Origin: Alistipes finegoldii DSM 17242
GTDB taxonomy: Bacteria > Bacteroidota > Bacteroidia > Bacteroidales > Rikenellaceae
Length of the DNA stretch: 64,000 nucleotides
Direction of reading: 5' to 3'
Assembly: GCF_000265365.1 (NCBI RefSeq)
Contig: NC_018011.1
Location: forward strand, 1,674,001-1,738,000
The position numbers and the translations under genes are program-made. Below the pieces are notes generated by a model. It was given only the letters and a program-made list of their open reading frames with translations. It made no database searches and had not been told where the DNA came from. Positions 34,407 through 43,524 of the stretch are shown piece by piece. The stretch's first letter is position 1. Each line of letters opens with the position of its first letter.

Positions 34407-37400
34407 TTATTCCGGTCGGGTCAGTATGTAAACCGTATTCGACGTGTGCGCGTCCGTGTGCGCCGCGTGGATCTCCAGCCCCAGCCTGCGGGCCGTCTGC
34501 TGCAGTTCCGGCGTCGAGGTGAAGTGCAGCTCGCCGTCGGTCTTGTTGAATCCGACGATCTTCGTGGACCACACTTCGGTCATGGCCGTCGTCTTGTGCC
34601 GTTCGGCCTTCCCCGCGTCGCCGTCGCGGATGATGATCCGCCCGCCCGCCTTGAGCCGCGCCGCACAGCGTTCGATCAGCCCGCGCTGCTCTTCGGGCTG
34701 CATGTAGTGCAGTACGTCGAGCAGCAGGAACGCATCGGCTTCGGGCAGCTCCGCCGTGCGCAGGTCGGCGTGGACGAACTCCGTTTCGGGCCGCCGCAGG
34801 AAGCTGTGCCGCGCCGTTTCGATCTTCTCCGCGTCGTAATCCACGCCCACGATGCGGCGGCGGTCCGAGAGCATGGCGAGCATGTAGCTCAGCGGTCCGT
34901 ATCCGCAGCCGAGGTCCACGACGGTCCCTTCGCGCGGCACGATGCGGTCGAAGAGCGTGTAGCACTTCTCCAGCCGTATCTTGACCCGCATGTACCACTC
35001 CAGCACGGGGCCTTTGTAGGTGTAGCTTTTGATGAGCATGTCGCGGAAATAGGGGTTGCAGGGCCGGTTGTAGGTCTCGTAGAGTTTGCGGTACTCGCGG
35101 CGCATCTGGCGGCATGCGGACTTGGCCTGCGCGGAGTAGTCCGCGGGGTCGCCGCAGGCCGTGCGCGGCAGGATGCGGCTCACGACCAGTCCGTGCTTGA
35201 TGTAGATGGGCTGGCGTTTGGACGAGATCATGCCGTTGCCGTAGAGACATATCGGCAGGATGTCCAGTCCTAACTCCGCCGCGAGGTAGAAGGCGCCCTT
35301 GTGGAAACGCTTGATCCTGCCGTCGGCCGAGCGCGTGCCTTCGGGGAAGACGATGACGCTGTAACCCTCTGCGACCTTCTGCGCGAGCGCGGGAGCGAGG
35401 CGTTCGTACCCGTCTGCGGCGTGGTAGAAGCCCAGATAGCGGACGATGCGCCCGAAGACCGGCGAACGCCACACCCAGCCGTTGGTCACCATCACCGCCT
35501 TGGGGCAGATGCTCAGCAGTACGAGGATGTCGATGAACGACTGGTGGTTGGCGATCACCACCGCCGGTTCGGCGAACGTTTCGCCCGTGTCGTTCAGGCG
35601 TATGGTTTTGGTGGTGACCATCGCCCGCAGGAATCCCCGCGTCATATGGTGGATCGACCACTGCACGATGCGCTGCTTGCGTCGTCGCGCCATCGGCAGC
35701 GGCCAGAGCGTGAAGATCAGCGCCTGCAGCAGCTGGCATCCCGTCACGAACAGCCCGAATGCGTAGAGGGTGTTGATGAGGCTGCCCAGCGTGTAGGGCG
35801 CGCCGCCTTTTTCGGTCTGCGACGAGACGAGCATCCGGAACAGCACGGGCTGTACGGTGTAGGATACCAGCACCACGGCGACGATGCCGAAGAGCGAGAT
35901 CAGTGCCAGCGAATGGAGCGCCGGATGCCGCGCGAAGATCAGCGCTCCGAGTCCCACGACGACCGTGAAGGCCGAGAAGAAGATGGCCGTCTTGTGCGTG
36001 TCGAGCATCCTGCGCCCGGTTTTGTATTCGCTCAGCAGTCCGTCCATGATGAAGATGCTGAAGTCGTCGCCGATGCCGAATATGAAGGTCGAGAGGATGA
36101 TCGTCACGATGTTGAACTCGATGCCCAGCATGGCCATCAGTCCGAGGATGATGACCCACCCGACGGCCATCGGCAGCAGCGACATGAGCGTCAGTTCGAT
36201 CCGGCCGTAGCAGAGGAACAGCGCCGCGGTGACCAGTATCGACGAGATCGAGAGTATCAGGTAGAAGTTGCGGTTCACGCTCCGCGCCATTTTCCCGGCG
36301 TAGAACGCCCGGTCGGCGGCTACGATGTCGTCCGTCGCCGAGAACGCCGCGTATACCTCGTGCTTGCAGCTGTCAGCCAGCGTCACATGGCTCAGGAAGA
36401 TGGGAGACTTCTCCTGTCCGTCGATCCACTCGCGGAATACCTCGCGCGCCGCCGCGGACGCGTAGTCGAGCGGGGCGTACTCCTTTTCGGCCAGCTTCAG
36501 TGCGCCGTCGAACGCGCCGTCGGCGAAACCGTAGCGTTTTTCCGCCTCTCGAATCCCCGCGCGCACCGCTTCCCGCCGCTGCGGAGTCCAGAACCGGCGC
36601 CACCGCTCCAGCCGCCGCTGCTGTTCGGCGCTGTCCACCACGAACGATGCGATGCCGGCGTGGGAGTCGATTTTCCCGGCCTGTTTGAGCGAGTCGAGCC
36701 GCCGGCCCATGCGCAGGTAGCTCGCGACGGCTTCGCCCGGCGTGTCGGCCGTGGTAATGAAGAGCACCTTCGACCGTTCGCCGTCTTCGTCGGTCAGCCT
36801 GCTCAGCCGCTGCTGCGCGGCGGCCAGCCGGGGCGGGTCGTAGTTCAGGTGCATCATGTCGCTGTCGAAGCCGATGCGGTTGAAGAAGAAGAGACATATG
36901 AACGTGAGCAGCAGGATCGCCGCCACCAGCGGGCGGTTCCGGTCGGGACGCATTCCCGTGAGCCGTTCCACCCGTTCCAGCACGGCGGACCCCCCCCCGC
37001 GTTTCTCCTTACGGATCAGGTGGGGAAGCAGCACCAGACTGAAAAGCGTCGTTCCGACCAGCGTCAGCGATGCGAACAGCCCGAAGTCGCGCAGCAGCTG
37101 CGAATCGGTGAAGAGCAGTCCCGCGAAGGCGCCGATGGTCGTTATGCTGCCGATGGTCAGCGGATAGGCCAGATCGCGGATGATCTGCCGCGGGTCGTGG
37201 CAGTGGTTCGCATGGCAGAGTATGTGGATCGAATAGCTCAGCGCGATGCCCATTACGACGGTCCCCGCACCTACGGCGATCGACGAAATCGTATGGCACG
37301 TCAGCGACATGAGCGCCAGCGCGAACAGCGCGCCGCCCGCCACGGGAATCAGGGCCAGCAGGACCGCGAACTTGTTGCGGAACGAGAGGGTGATGAACGC

Positions 37401-38249
37401 CACGATGATCAGGATGGCGACGTTGAGCGTCAGCATCATGTCGCGCTTGATCTGGCGGGCGTTGTAGGCCGCCACGGCGGGTCCGCCGTAATAGTCCGCC
37501 GTGATTCCTGCGGCGGCGTATTCGGCGTTCAGCTCCTCCAGCGCCGACTCGATCCGCTCGATCAGCCGGTCGCCGACGCCCGTGTCGCCGCTCTGGTAGT
37601 TCGGTGATATGAAGACCAGCAGCGTGGTCATGTCCTTCGAGAAGAGGTAGTCGTCGCAGAGCGTGTAGTTGCCTCCGATGTTCAGCTCCTGCAGCTTGCC
37701 CAGCGCGCCGAACGACAGCCCCAGCGGATCGTCGTAGATATATTCGTCGATAAATCCCCCGACGGGCGACAGCAGGCGGCGGTAGTTGCCCTCCATCGCC
37801 TGCGCGATGCCCCGCGGGGTGACGAGCGTGTCCATGCGGGCGTAATCCGCTTCCGAAAGCAGCAGCGGCAGGTTGCCCTGCAGGAACGACCGCATGCCGT
37901 CCGCCAGTTCGCTGCCGAAGGTCGCTTCGACTTCGGCATAACGCCTGAAAAGCGTGTCGGCGTTGAGCCGCGCCGCCAGCGAATCGGCGCAGGCCATCAT
38001 CTCGTCGGTCTTGTCGGCCGCATCCTCGCCGGCATTTATCATCACGGCGATCTTGTCCTTGATCTTCAGGTTCGAGAACGCCGCGGCCGCCTTCCGCTCC
38101 CCGTCGGGGAAGAATCCGGTGATGTTCTCGCTGAACCGCAGCCGCAGTGCGGCTGAGGCCATCGCCACGACCAGCACTCCCAGCAGCGCATAGAGCAGCG
38201 TGCGGCGGGATTCGAAGAAGTCGTACAGGGCGATGAAGAACTTATTCAT
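34407..38249 (-). CDS. Trifunctional MMPL transporter / lysophospholipid acyltransferase / SAM methyltransferase
   Basis: A 1280-residue protein of three parts. Residues 1 to about 800 form an RND/MMPL exporter: twelve helices, two large periplasmic loops (about 45-230 and 430-640), helices such as IELTLMSLLPMAVGWVIILG. Residues about 880-1060 are a PlsC-type acyltransferase with NHQSFID (HX4D) and FPEGTRSADG. Residues about 1085-1280 are a class I methyltransferase with VVDLGCGYGPLSYM. This fusion is known from Bacteroidetes aryl polyene and flexirubin operons. It would lipidate, methylate and move the product across the inner membrane. No frameshift joins the parts. Confidence 0.93.
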   Translation of the reverse strand: MNKFFIALYDFFESRRTLLYALLGVLVVAMASAALRLRFSENITGFFPDGERKAAAAFSNLKIKDKIAVMINAGEDAADKTDEMMACADSLAARLNADTLFRRYAEVEATFGSELADGMRSFLQGNLPLLLSEADYARMDTLVTPRGIAQAMEGNYRRLLSPVGGFIDEYIYDDPLGLSFGALGKLQELNIGGNYTLCDDYLFSKDMTTLLVFISPNYQSGDTGVGDRLIERIESALEELNAEYAAAGITADYYGGPAVAAYNARQIKRDMMLTLNVAILIIVAFITLSFRNKFAVLLALIPVAGGALFALALMSLTCHTISSIAVGAGTVVMGIALSYSIHILCHANHCHDPRQIIRDLAYPLTIGSITTIGAFAGLLFTDSQLLRDFGLFASLTLVGTTLFSLVLLPHLIRKEKRGGGSAVLERVERLTGMRPDRNRPLVAAILLLTFICLFFFNRIGFDSDMMHLNYDPPRLAAAQQRLSRLTDEDGERSKVLFITTADTPGEAVASYLRMGRRLDSLKQAGKIDSHAGIASFVVDSAEQQRRLERWRRFWTPQRREAVRAGIREAEKRYGFADGAFDGALKLAEKEYAPLDYASAAAREVFREWIDGQEKSPIFLSHVTLADSCKHEVYAAFSATDDIVAADRAFYAGKMARSVNRNFYLILSISSILVTAALFLCYGRIELTLMSLLPMAVGWVIILGLMAMLGIEFNIVTIILSTFIFGIGDDFSIFIMDGLLSEYKTGRRMLDTHKTAIFFSAFTVVVGLGALIFARHPALHSLALISLFGIVAVVLVSYTVQPVLFRMLVSSQTEKGGAPYTLGSLINTLYAFGLFVTGCQLLQALIFTLWPLPMARRRKQRIVQWSIHHMTRGFLRAMVTTKTIRLNDTGETFAEPAVVIANHQSFIDILVLLSICPKAVMVTNGWVWRSPVFGRIVRYLGFYHAADGYERLAPALAQKVAEGYSVIVFPEGTRSADGRIKRFHKGAFYLAAELGLDILPICLYGNGMISSKRQPIYIKHGLVVSRILPRTACGDPADYSAQAKSACRQMRREYRKLYETYNRPCNPYFRDMLIKSYTYKGPVLEWYMRVKIRLEKCYTLFDRIVPREGTVVDLGCGYGPLSYMLAMLSDRRRIVGVDYDAEKIETARHSFLRRPETEFVHADLRTAELPEADAFLLLDVLHYMQPEEQRGLIERCAARLKAGGRIIIRDGDAGKAERHKTTAMTEVWSTKIVGFNKTDGELHFTSTPELQQTARRLGLEIHAAHTDAHTSNTVYILTRPE

Positions 38250-39396
38250 GGCGGGGCGTGCGTTTACAGAAGACGAGCAGGGCGTAGCTGACCGCCGCGG
38301 CCGCGACCGCGCATACGGCGGCCATGACGAAACTGCCCACGACGTACTGGAACATGTCGGCGGCGGCCCTTTCGAGCGTGATGTCCGACAGCGACAGCGG
38401 CATTGCGCGCCGCAGTACCTGCGCGCCGGTCCAGTAGCTGCCGTAGAGGATGAAGGGGATCATCGGCGGGATGCTGATGTTCGAGCTGAGTATCGCCACG
38501 GCCTTGTTGAGCCGTGTGAAGTGGGCCGTAACCCCCGCCGCGATCATTTGGTAGCCCCACAGCGGGGCGATGCCGAAGAAGATCCCCAGCCCGATCGAAG
38601 CGGCCAGCTGCGGATTCGAATCCCGCGAACGGGTGATGTTGTCCGCCACGAAACGCCGGATATTCTCTTTGGTGAGCGAGCGCAGGAACCGCCACGGATA
38701 GTAGAACAGCAGGGCGCCCAGCACGAGGAACGTGTTGAGGATGCTGATGCGCGTGAAATCCTTGCCCGGCCGGAAGTGCGTTACGCGTTCGTCCTTTTCG
38801 GGGTAGAAGACGTTGACGGGGATGTTGCGCACGGCGATTCCCCGCCATGCGGCCCGCACCAGCACCTCGACTTCGAATTCGTAGCGGCGCGTCAGGAACC
38901 GCATGCCCTCCATCCGCCGTACGGGATAGAGCCGGAATCCCGACTGGGTGTCGTCGAGCCGCATGCCGGTCTCGACGCGGAACCAGAAGTTCGAGAATTT
39001 GTTGGCGAAGGTGTTCTTGCCCGGCATGTTGTCCGAGCGGAGGTTCCGGGCGCCTACCAGCAGCGCGTCGGGCGTCTTTTCGATCTCTTCGACGAACTTC
39101 GGGATGTCCGACGCGAAGTGCTGTCCGTCCGAGTCGATCGTTATCATGTAGCGGTAGCCGTGTTCTTCGGCATAGCGCAGTGCCCGGCGTATGGCGTACC
39201 CTTTGCCGCGGTTCGGGGCGTAGGAGATGGTCCCGACGCCCTCGGCGGCCAGTATCTGCGCCGTCGAATCGGTCGAGCCGTCGTTTACGACCAGCACGTG
39301 CGCGCAGTAGCGGCGCACGTCGGCGATCACGCGGGCGACGGTTTTTTCGTTGTTGTAGGTCGGGATCACCGCCAGTATGTCGTTCCGGTCGTTCAT
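38242..39396 (-). CDS. Family 2 glycosyltransferase fused to DUF2062 membrane domain
   Basis: 384 residues. Residues 1-225 are a GT2 domain (DILAVIPTYNNEKTVARVI, VVNDGSTDST, ITIDSDGQHFASD, DDTQSGFRLYP). The C-terminal part (about 255-380) is DUF2062 with helices and ASIGLGIFFGIAPLWGYQM. Polyprenyl-phosphate-sugar or direct lipid glycosylation is the usual job of such enzymes. It could decorate the polyene lipid, by context. Overlaps the trifunctional gene by 8 nt and starts inside the dehydratase stop. Confidence 0.9.
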   Translation of the reverse strand: MNDRNDILAVIPTYNNEKTVARVIADVRRYCAHVLVVNDGSTDSTAQILAAEGVGTISYAPNRGKGYAIRRALRYAEEHGYRYMITIDSDGQHFASDIPKFVEEIEKTPDALLVGARNLRSDNMPGKNTFANKFSNFWFRVETGMRLDDTQSGFRLYPVRRMEGMRFLTRRYEFEVEVLVRAAWRGIAVRNIPVNVFYPEKDERVTHFRPGKDFTRISILNTFLVLGALLFYYPWRFLRSLTKENIRRFVADNITRSRDSNPQLAASIGLGIFFGIAPLWGYQMIAAGVTAHFTRLNKAVAILSSNISIPPMIPFILYGSYWTGAQVLRRAMPLSLSDITLERAAADMFQYVVGSFVMAAVCAVAAAAVSYALLVFCKRTPRHE

Positions 39397-39761
39397 GGTT
39401 TGGGGGTGGCGGTCGCCTTGAGTTTGAGGACCGTTTTTTCGTTGTTCGTGACGACGCAGGTCACTTTTTTCGCCGCCGTGCCGTCGTCTGCGAGGCGGAT
39501 GTCTATGTCGAGCAGAGTGTCCGCCTGCGGAACGATCATGCCGAGGAACTTGCATTCGCGGATCGCCGTGAAGCGGTGCCTGCGTCCCGTGCCGCGCTCC
39601 AGACACTCCCGGACGATCTGCAGCGTGCAGACGCCCGGCAGCACGGGGTTGCCGGGGAAGTGCCCTGCGTAGACCGGATGCGCCGCATCGAGCCGGACCC
39701 GGAACGCGAGCCGGTCCTCTGCCGAGAGGTAGTTGTCTATGTCGCTGAAGAGTTTCTGCAT
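39393..39761 (-). CDS. FabZ-like hotdog 3-hydroxyacyl-ACP dehydratase (ApeI-like)
   Basis: 122 residues, one hotdog fold. HPVYAGHFPGNPVLPGV is the FabZ/FabA signature with H34. At the place of FabZ's catalytic Glu the protein has Gln (TLQIVREC), so the mechanism may differ, as in the ApeI-type dehydratases of aryl polyene clusters. It would remove water from 3-hydroxyacyl-ACP during polyene extension, as one of the operon's two hotdog dehydratases. Overlaps the GT2 start by 4 nt. Confidence 0.82.
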   Translation of the reverse strand: MQKLFSDIDNYLSAEDRLAFRVRLDAAHPVYAGHFPGNPVLPGVCTLQIVRECLERGTGRRHRFTAIRECKFLGMIVPQADTLLDIDIRLADDGTAAKKVTCVVTNNEKTVLKLKATATPKP

Positions 39762-39779
39762 CTGAGTCGGGATCGGAGG

Positions 39780-40394
39780 TCAGGGGTTGAATTTCGCGGG
39801 ATCGACCGCGAGGTTGAATCGTTTGTCGCGGAACTCGTAGACCGAATGTCCGCCTTCGGTTTCGTTCAGCTCCATCCGGTCGAGCGTCATGTTCTCCAAG
39901 TCGAAGCGGAGCGTGATCGAGTCGATGTATTTGCGGGCGCGGCGCGACAGGGGTACCATCCGTACGGTCCCCGCGCCCTCCGTTTCGTCGTAGCCGATCT
40001 GCCACCCCTCGCCGAACTGCGAGAGGTCGCCCGTCATGCTGGCGCGGATCATCAGCGCGACCTGCTGCAGCATGGGATTGGCCGAGGTGGCCGTTTCGGT
40101 CACCTGCCCGGCGGTCCTGAGGATGATGCGGTCGTCGCGGATGATGACTTTGTCGCCCGCAGGCACGGTGTATTCGAGCGCCATGGCTTTGGTGTTGTCG
40201 TAGTAGAAACGGCCTTTTAGCTCGATTTCGCCCTTCATCCGGCGCACCTGCCGGTGCTGCGTGAAGTCGCACTGAATGGTCTTGTTATCGCGGCTGGCTT
40301 GGGCGAGCCGCTCCCGGAACGAGTCGGGCAGCTGTCCTTGGGCCGTCAGCGCCGACAGCAGCGCAAAGGGAATTAGCAGGGAGGCTATTTTCAT
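39780..40394 (-). CDS. LolA-like outer-membrane lipoprotein carrier
   Basis: 204 residues with a signal peptide (LIPFALLSALTAQG). The LolA fold is indicated by IQCDFTQHRQVRRMKGEIELKGRFYYDNTKAMALEYTVPAGD and the alternating strands that follow. LolA moves lipids bound in a beta-barrel groove through the periplasm. Copies inside polyene operons are thought to ferry the pigment lipid to the outer membrane rather than lipoproteins. That is inferred here. Overlaps the deacetylase gene by 4 nt. Confidence 0.88.
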   Translation of the reverse strand: MKIASLLIPFALLSALTAQGQLPDSFRERLAQASRDNKTIQCDFTQHRQVRRMKGEIELKGRFYYDNTKAMALEYTVPAGDKVIIRDDRIILRTAGQVTETATSANPMLQQVALMIRASMTGDLSQFGEGWQIGYDETEGAGTVRMVPLSRRARKYIDSITLRFDLENMTLDRMELNETEGGHSVYEFRDKRFNLAVDPAKFNP

Positions 40395-41077
40395 GGTTTT
40401 TCGATTTTAAACAGTTCGCATACGGTCGCCGTGCCGTAGCCGCGCCGCTTCAGGTCGTCGAGAACCAGCCTTAGCAGCCGATCCGCGCCGGGACGGTCGT
40501 CGTGCAGCAGGATCACCTTGCCGTCGCCCAGCCGGCGGGCTATGCGCTCCGCCACGGCTTCGCGGCTGCGGCGCAGAAGCGTGTCGAACGAGCGGACGCT
40601 CCACCCGATGCAGCGGCTCTGCGTCCGCTTCACGGCCCGCGCCACCATCGGGTTGGTGACCCCGAACGGCGGCCGGAAAAGGTGCGTCTCCACGCCGGCG
40701 ATCTGCCGGAGCGACTCCCTGCACCGCAGGATGTCGGCCGTCATCGCCCAGCTGCTCCGCATCGGGAACCCGGCTGCGTGCTCCCAAGTGTGTATGCCTG
40801 TATCGTGCCCTTCGGCGGCGATGCGGCGCACCAGTTCCGGATGCCGCTCGGCCTTTGCGCCGACGAGGAAGAACGTCGCCCTTACGCCCCTCTCCCGGAG
40901 CAGGTCCAGCACGCGGGGCGTCATCTCCGGGTCCGGTCCGTCGTCGAACGTCAGCGCGACGACCCGTCCCGCGGCCCGGTTGCGGCACAGCGTGCGGACG
41001 TACGCCCCCAGCCGTATCTGGTAGGAGCAGTAGAACAGGACGAATCCCGCGGCGATTATGACGGCGGCTACATACAT
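40391..41077 (-). CDS. Polysaccharide deacetylase family protein (NodB domain)
   Basis: 228 residues. Residues 1-20 are an uncleaved membrane anchor. NodB motifs: VALTFDDGPDPEMT (D45 base, D46 metal), HDTGIHTWEH (metal His pair), RPPFGVTN, and the WSVRSFD and LLHDD ends. Probably acts in the periplasm on an N- or O-acetyl group of a sugar or of the polyene. Its start lies inside the end of the chain-length-factor gene (10-nt overlap). Confidence 0.9.
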   Translation of the reverse strand: MYVAAVIIAAGFVLFYCSYQIRLGAYVRTLCRNRAAGRVVALTFDDGPDPEMTPRVLDLLRERGVRATFFLVGAKAERHPELVRRIAAEGHDTGIHTWEHAAGFPMRSSWAMTADILRCRESLRQIAGVETHLFRPPFGVTNPMVARAVKRTQSRCIGWSVRSFDTLLRRSREAVAERIARRLGDGKVILLHDDRPGADRLLRLVLDDLKRRGYGTATVCELFKIEKP

Positions 41078-42108
41078 GTCAGTTCCATGGCCGATTCGGT
41101 GCGGCCCGAAAAGTCGTTGTAAAGCGTGATCTTATGCCCGGCGTTCTCCGCGACCGCCTGCCGGAATACCTCGGCGATCGCTGTAAAGTGCGGCTTGACG
41201 CCAGTTTGCGAAGCCCGTATCGCCCGGCCTTCGGACGTTTCCGCGCCGGATTCCCCGACGCAGGCGTTTTCGTTTCCGTATGCCTTTCCGGAGGGGTTTT
41301 CGGTATGGTCCTTTTCCCTGCCGCTCTCTCTTTCGTATCTCTTTTCGCAGGTCGCTCTTGCGTATGCTTTTCCGCCGGCTTCGCCTTCGTGTGCTTTTCC
41401 GTCGGGGTCTCTTTCGTATGCCTTTCCGGAGGGGGCTTCGGCGCGGGACTTCTCTTCTCCGCCCGTCTCTCCGTTTGTTTCTCCGCCCGCCGGATATCCG
41501 CCGTCCGCCGCCGGAGTCCCGGCCGGGATGCGGATTCCCGTGATTTCGGCGACCGAACAGTCGAACCGCTCGGCCGTCAGCACGAAGAATACCGACGATT
41601 CGCCCCATCTCCCCTCCTGCGCGACGCGGAGCCGCTGCAGAACCTTTTCGACCGAGGGCGTCGTCTCGTCGAATGCGCCGACCAGCACGGCCTGCGACCA
41701 GCCCGCGCCGATGCGCAGTGCGGCGTCCGTAAGCGCGTTCTCGAAACTCGTCCAGCGGTGGACGTAGGTGGTGTTGTAACAGTGCAGTCCGCGCAGCAGG
41801 GCGATCTGCGCGCCGACCGTGTTGAAGGTCGACTGGATGAACGGTGTGGGGTTGAGCATCGTCTCATCGCCTGCGATCAGCCCGTCGAGGAATTTCTCGC
41901 TGTCAGCGATGCATCCCAGTCCCGTCGCGGTGATTATCGCGTCGATCGGCGCCCGTGCGCCGAATTCCAGCAGCGATTCGATGCCGGCGGCCACGCCCGA
42001 CTTCACGACGCGGCTCATCCGCCGCCGCAGATTCATTTCGGGAATCAGAACCTTGATGTCGCTGCGCAGCTCCGCGCCCGATGTTATGCAATTGACGTAT
42101 ACCTTCAT
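41068..42108 (-). CDS. Ketosynthase-like chain length factor with repeat-expanded loop
   Basis: 346 residues. It resembles the N-terminal half of a beta-ketoacyl synthase (IIMATGLGCIADSEKFLDG-like segment, PFIQSTFNTVGAQIALL) but has no Cys in the nucleophile position (YNTTYVHRW region), so it is a structural or chain-length partner for a catalytic ketosynthase. Residues about 197-295 form a hydrophilic stretch with a nine-residue period (SGKAYER, DGKAHEG, GGKAYAR, EKRYER, SGKAYG). The domain resumes with KPHFTAIAEVFRQA. The insert is in frame. It starts in the stop of the next ketosynthase. Confidence 0.85.
   Translation of the reverse strand: MKVYVNCITSGAELRSDIKVLIPEMNLRRRMSRVVKSGVAAGIESLLEFGARAPIDAIITATGLGCIADSEKFLDGLIAGDETMLNPTPFIQSTFNTVGAQIALLRGLHCYNTTYVHRWTSFENALTDAALRIGAGWSQAVLVGAFDETTPSVEKVLQRLRVAQEGRWGESSVFFVLTAERFDCSVAEITGIRIPAGTPAADGGYPAGGETNGETGGEEKSRAEAPSGKAYERDPDGKAHEGEAGGKAYARATCEKRYERESGREKDHTENPSGKAYGNENACVGESGAETSEGRAIRASQTGVKPHFTAIAEVFRQAVAENAGHKITLYNDFSGRTESAMELTCM
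41224..41520 (-). repeat. 27-bp tandem repeat coding for a nine-residue motif in the chain length factor
   Basis: On the minus strand successive 27-nt blocks encode APSGKAYER, DPDGKAHEG, EAGGKAYAR, ATCEKRYER, ESGREKDHT and ENPSGKAYG. The most similar blocks share the GKAY core. Flanking blocks are further decayed. Period and phase keep the frame open. Confidence 0.8.
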
Positions 42109-43268
42109 TTTGCGAATATCAGTGAGGAACAGTTTCCGCCGAACCCGAACGAATTGGACAGCACCGAATTTACGGCTGCGGATTCCGTCTCCGCGACGGG
42201 CCGCAGCCCCAGCTCCGGAATCGGCTCCGCGAATCCGGGATTGCCGTAGCGCAGTCCGTGTCCAATGGCCAGCGCCGATAGCACGGCTTCGATGCCGCCG
42301 GCCGCGGCCAGCGCGTGCCCGGTGAAGCCCTTCGTCGAACTGAACGGCGGCACCTGCTCGCCGAACAGCCGCCGCAGGGCGATGCCTTCGGTCAGGTCGT
42401 TGTTCGGCGTCGCCGTGCCGTGTGCGTTGATGTAGTCCACGCGCTCCAGCCCGCTCCGGGCCAGCGCTTCGGCCATGGCGCGGTACGCCCCCTCGCCCGT
42501 CTCGGACGAAGCGGTCTGGTGGTGGGCGTCGTTGGCGTTGGCGTACCCCGCAAGGCGGCAGTAGGAGCGCATGCTCGGTTCTTCGCGCGCAAGGACGACA
42601 TATCCCGCCCCTTCGCCCAGATTCAGCCCTGCGCGCGTGGCGTCGAACGGGCGGCACCGCTCCGGGTCGAGAATCGAGAGCGAGTTGAATCCGTTGAGCG
42701 TGAAGCGGCACAGTGCGTCGGTGCCTCCGGCCACGACATAATCGGCCATGTCGTTTTCGAGCAGCAAGGCTCCGGTGATGACGGCGTTCGCGGCCGACGA
42801 ACAGGCCGTGCTGACGGTCGCCGTGTAACCCGTGATGCCGCAGTACTCCGCGATCCGGCGGGTGCTGTCGGCGCAGTCGTGCCCCGCCACTGAGCGCAGG
42901 CGGCCTCTGCCGTTGTCCGACCTGAAGTCGCGGTAGAAGTTCTCCGTGAGGTCCATGCCGCCGACCGAAGTCCCCGAAACGAGTGCCACGCGCGCCGCGG
43001 CGGGAATCGCCGCATCGGCCACGGCCTGCGCCGCGGCGATCATCCCCAGCAGGGCCGTGCGCGAAGGGGTCTCACGCGCCGGGATGCCGAGCAGTTCGCC
43101 GAGCGCCCGGTTGTCGCGCAGGACCTCTCCGACGGGCACGTCGACGGCCGAACGGAAAAGCGTCGGCTTCCCGATCCCGCTGCGTCCGGCCCGCAGGGCC
43201 GCCAGCGTCTCCCCGGCCCCGTTGCCGAGTGCCGAGATGATCCCTATGCCCCGGACGGCTATGTTCAT
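42105..43268 (-). CDS. Beta-ketoacyl-ACP synthase (FabF-like)
   Basis: 387 residues with a complete Cys-His-His triad: TVSTACSSAAN (C156), NAHGTATPNND and KGFTGHALAAAG. Slightly shorter than FabF. Together with the following chain length factor it would form the ketosynthase heterodimer that extends the polyene on ACP. It overlaps its neighbours by 4 nt on each side. Confidence 0.93.
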   Translation of the reverse strand: MNIAVRGIGIISALGNGAGETLAALRAGRSGIGKPTLFRSAVDVPVGEVLRDNRALGELLGIPARETPSRTALLGMIAAAQAVADAAIPAAARVALVSGTSVGGMDLTENFYRDFRSDNGRGRLRSVAGHDCADSTRRIAEYCGITGYTATVSTACSSAANAVITGALLLENDMADYVVAGGTDALCRFTLNGFNSLSILDPERCRPFDATRAGLNLGEGAGYVVLAREEPSMRSYCRLAGYANANDAHHQTASSETGEGAYRAMAEALARSGLERVDYINAHGTATPNNDLTEGIALRRLFGEQVPPFSSTKGFTGHALAAAGGIEAVLSALAIGHGLRYGNPGFAEPIPELGLRPVAETESAAVNSVLSNSFGFGGNCSSLIFAK

Positions 43269-43519
43269 TTGCGGTTTTTACGGATATAGTCGGCCAGCGT
43301 GGCGACCGAGTGGAATATCGGTTTGGCTTCGGCCGGGTTGGCCAGCCGGATGCCATAATGTTTTTCGAGCAGGAGCGTGATTTCGAGGGCGTCGATCGAA
43401 TCCAGTCCGAGTCCTTCGCCGAACAGCGGCGCGTCGGTGGCGATCTCTTCGGCGTTGATCTCCTCCAGATTCAGCGCTTCGATAATCTGCTGTTTGAGTT
43501 GCAGTTCCAGATTTTCCAT
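43265..43519 (-). CDS. Acyl carrier protein (first of two)
   Basis: 84 residues. The phosphopantetheine site is S41 in GLGLDSIDALEITLLL; the acidic helix pattern is normal. Carries the growing polyene or its starter. The two ACPs of this operon differ clearly in sequence, so one may take the starter and the other the chain. Confidence 0.93.
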   Translation of the reverse strand: MENLELQLKQQIIEALNLEEINAEEIATDAPLFGEGLGLDSIDALEITLLLEKHYGIRLANPAEAKPIFHSVATLADYIRKNRK

Positions 43520-43524
43520 CGTAT

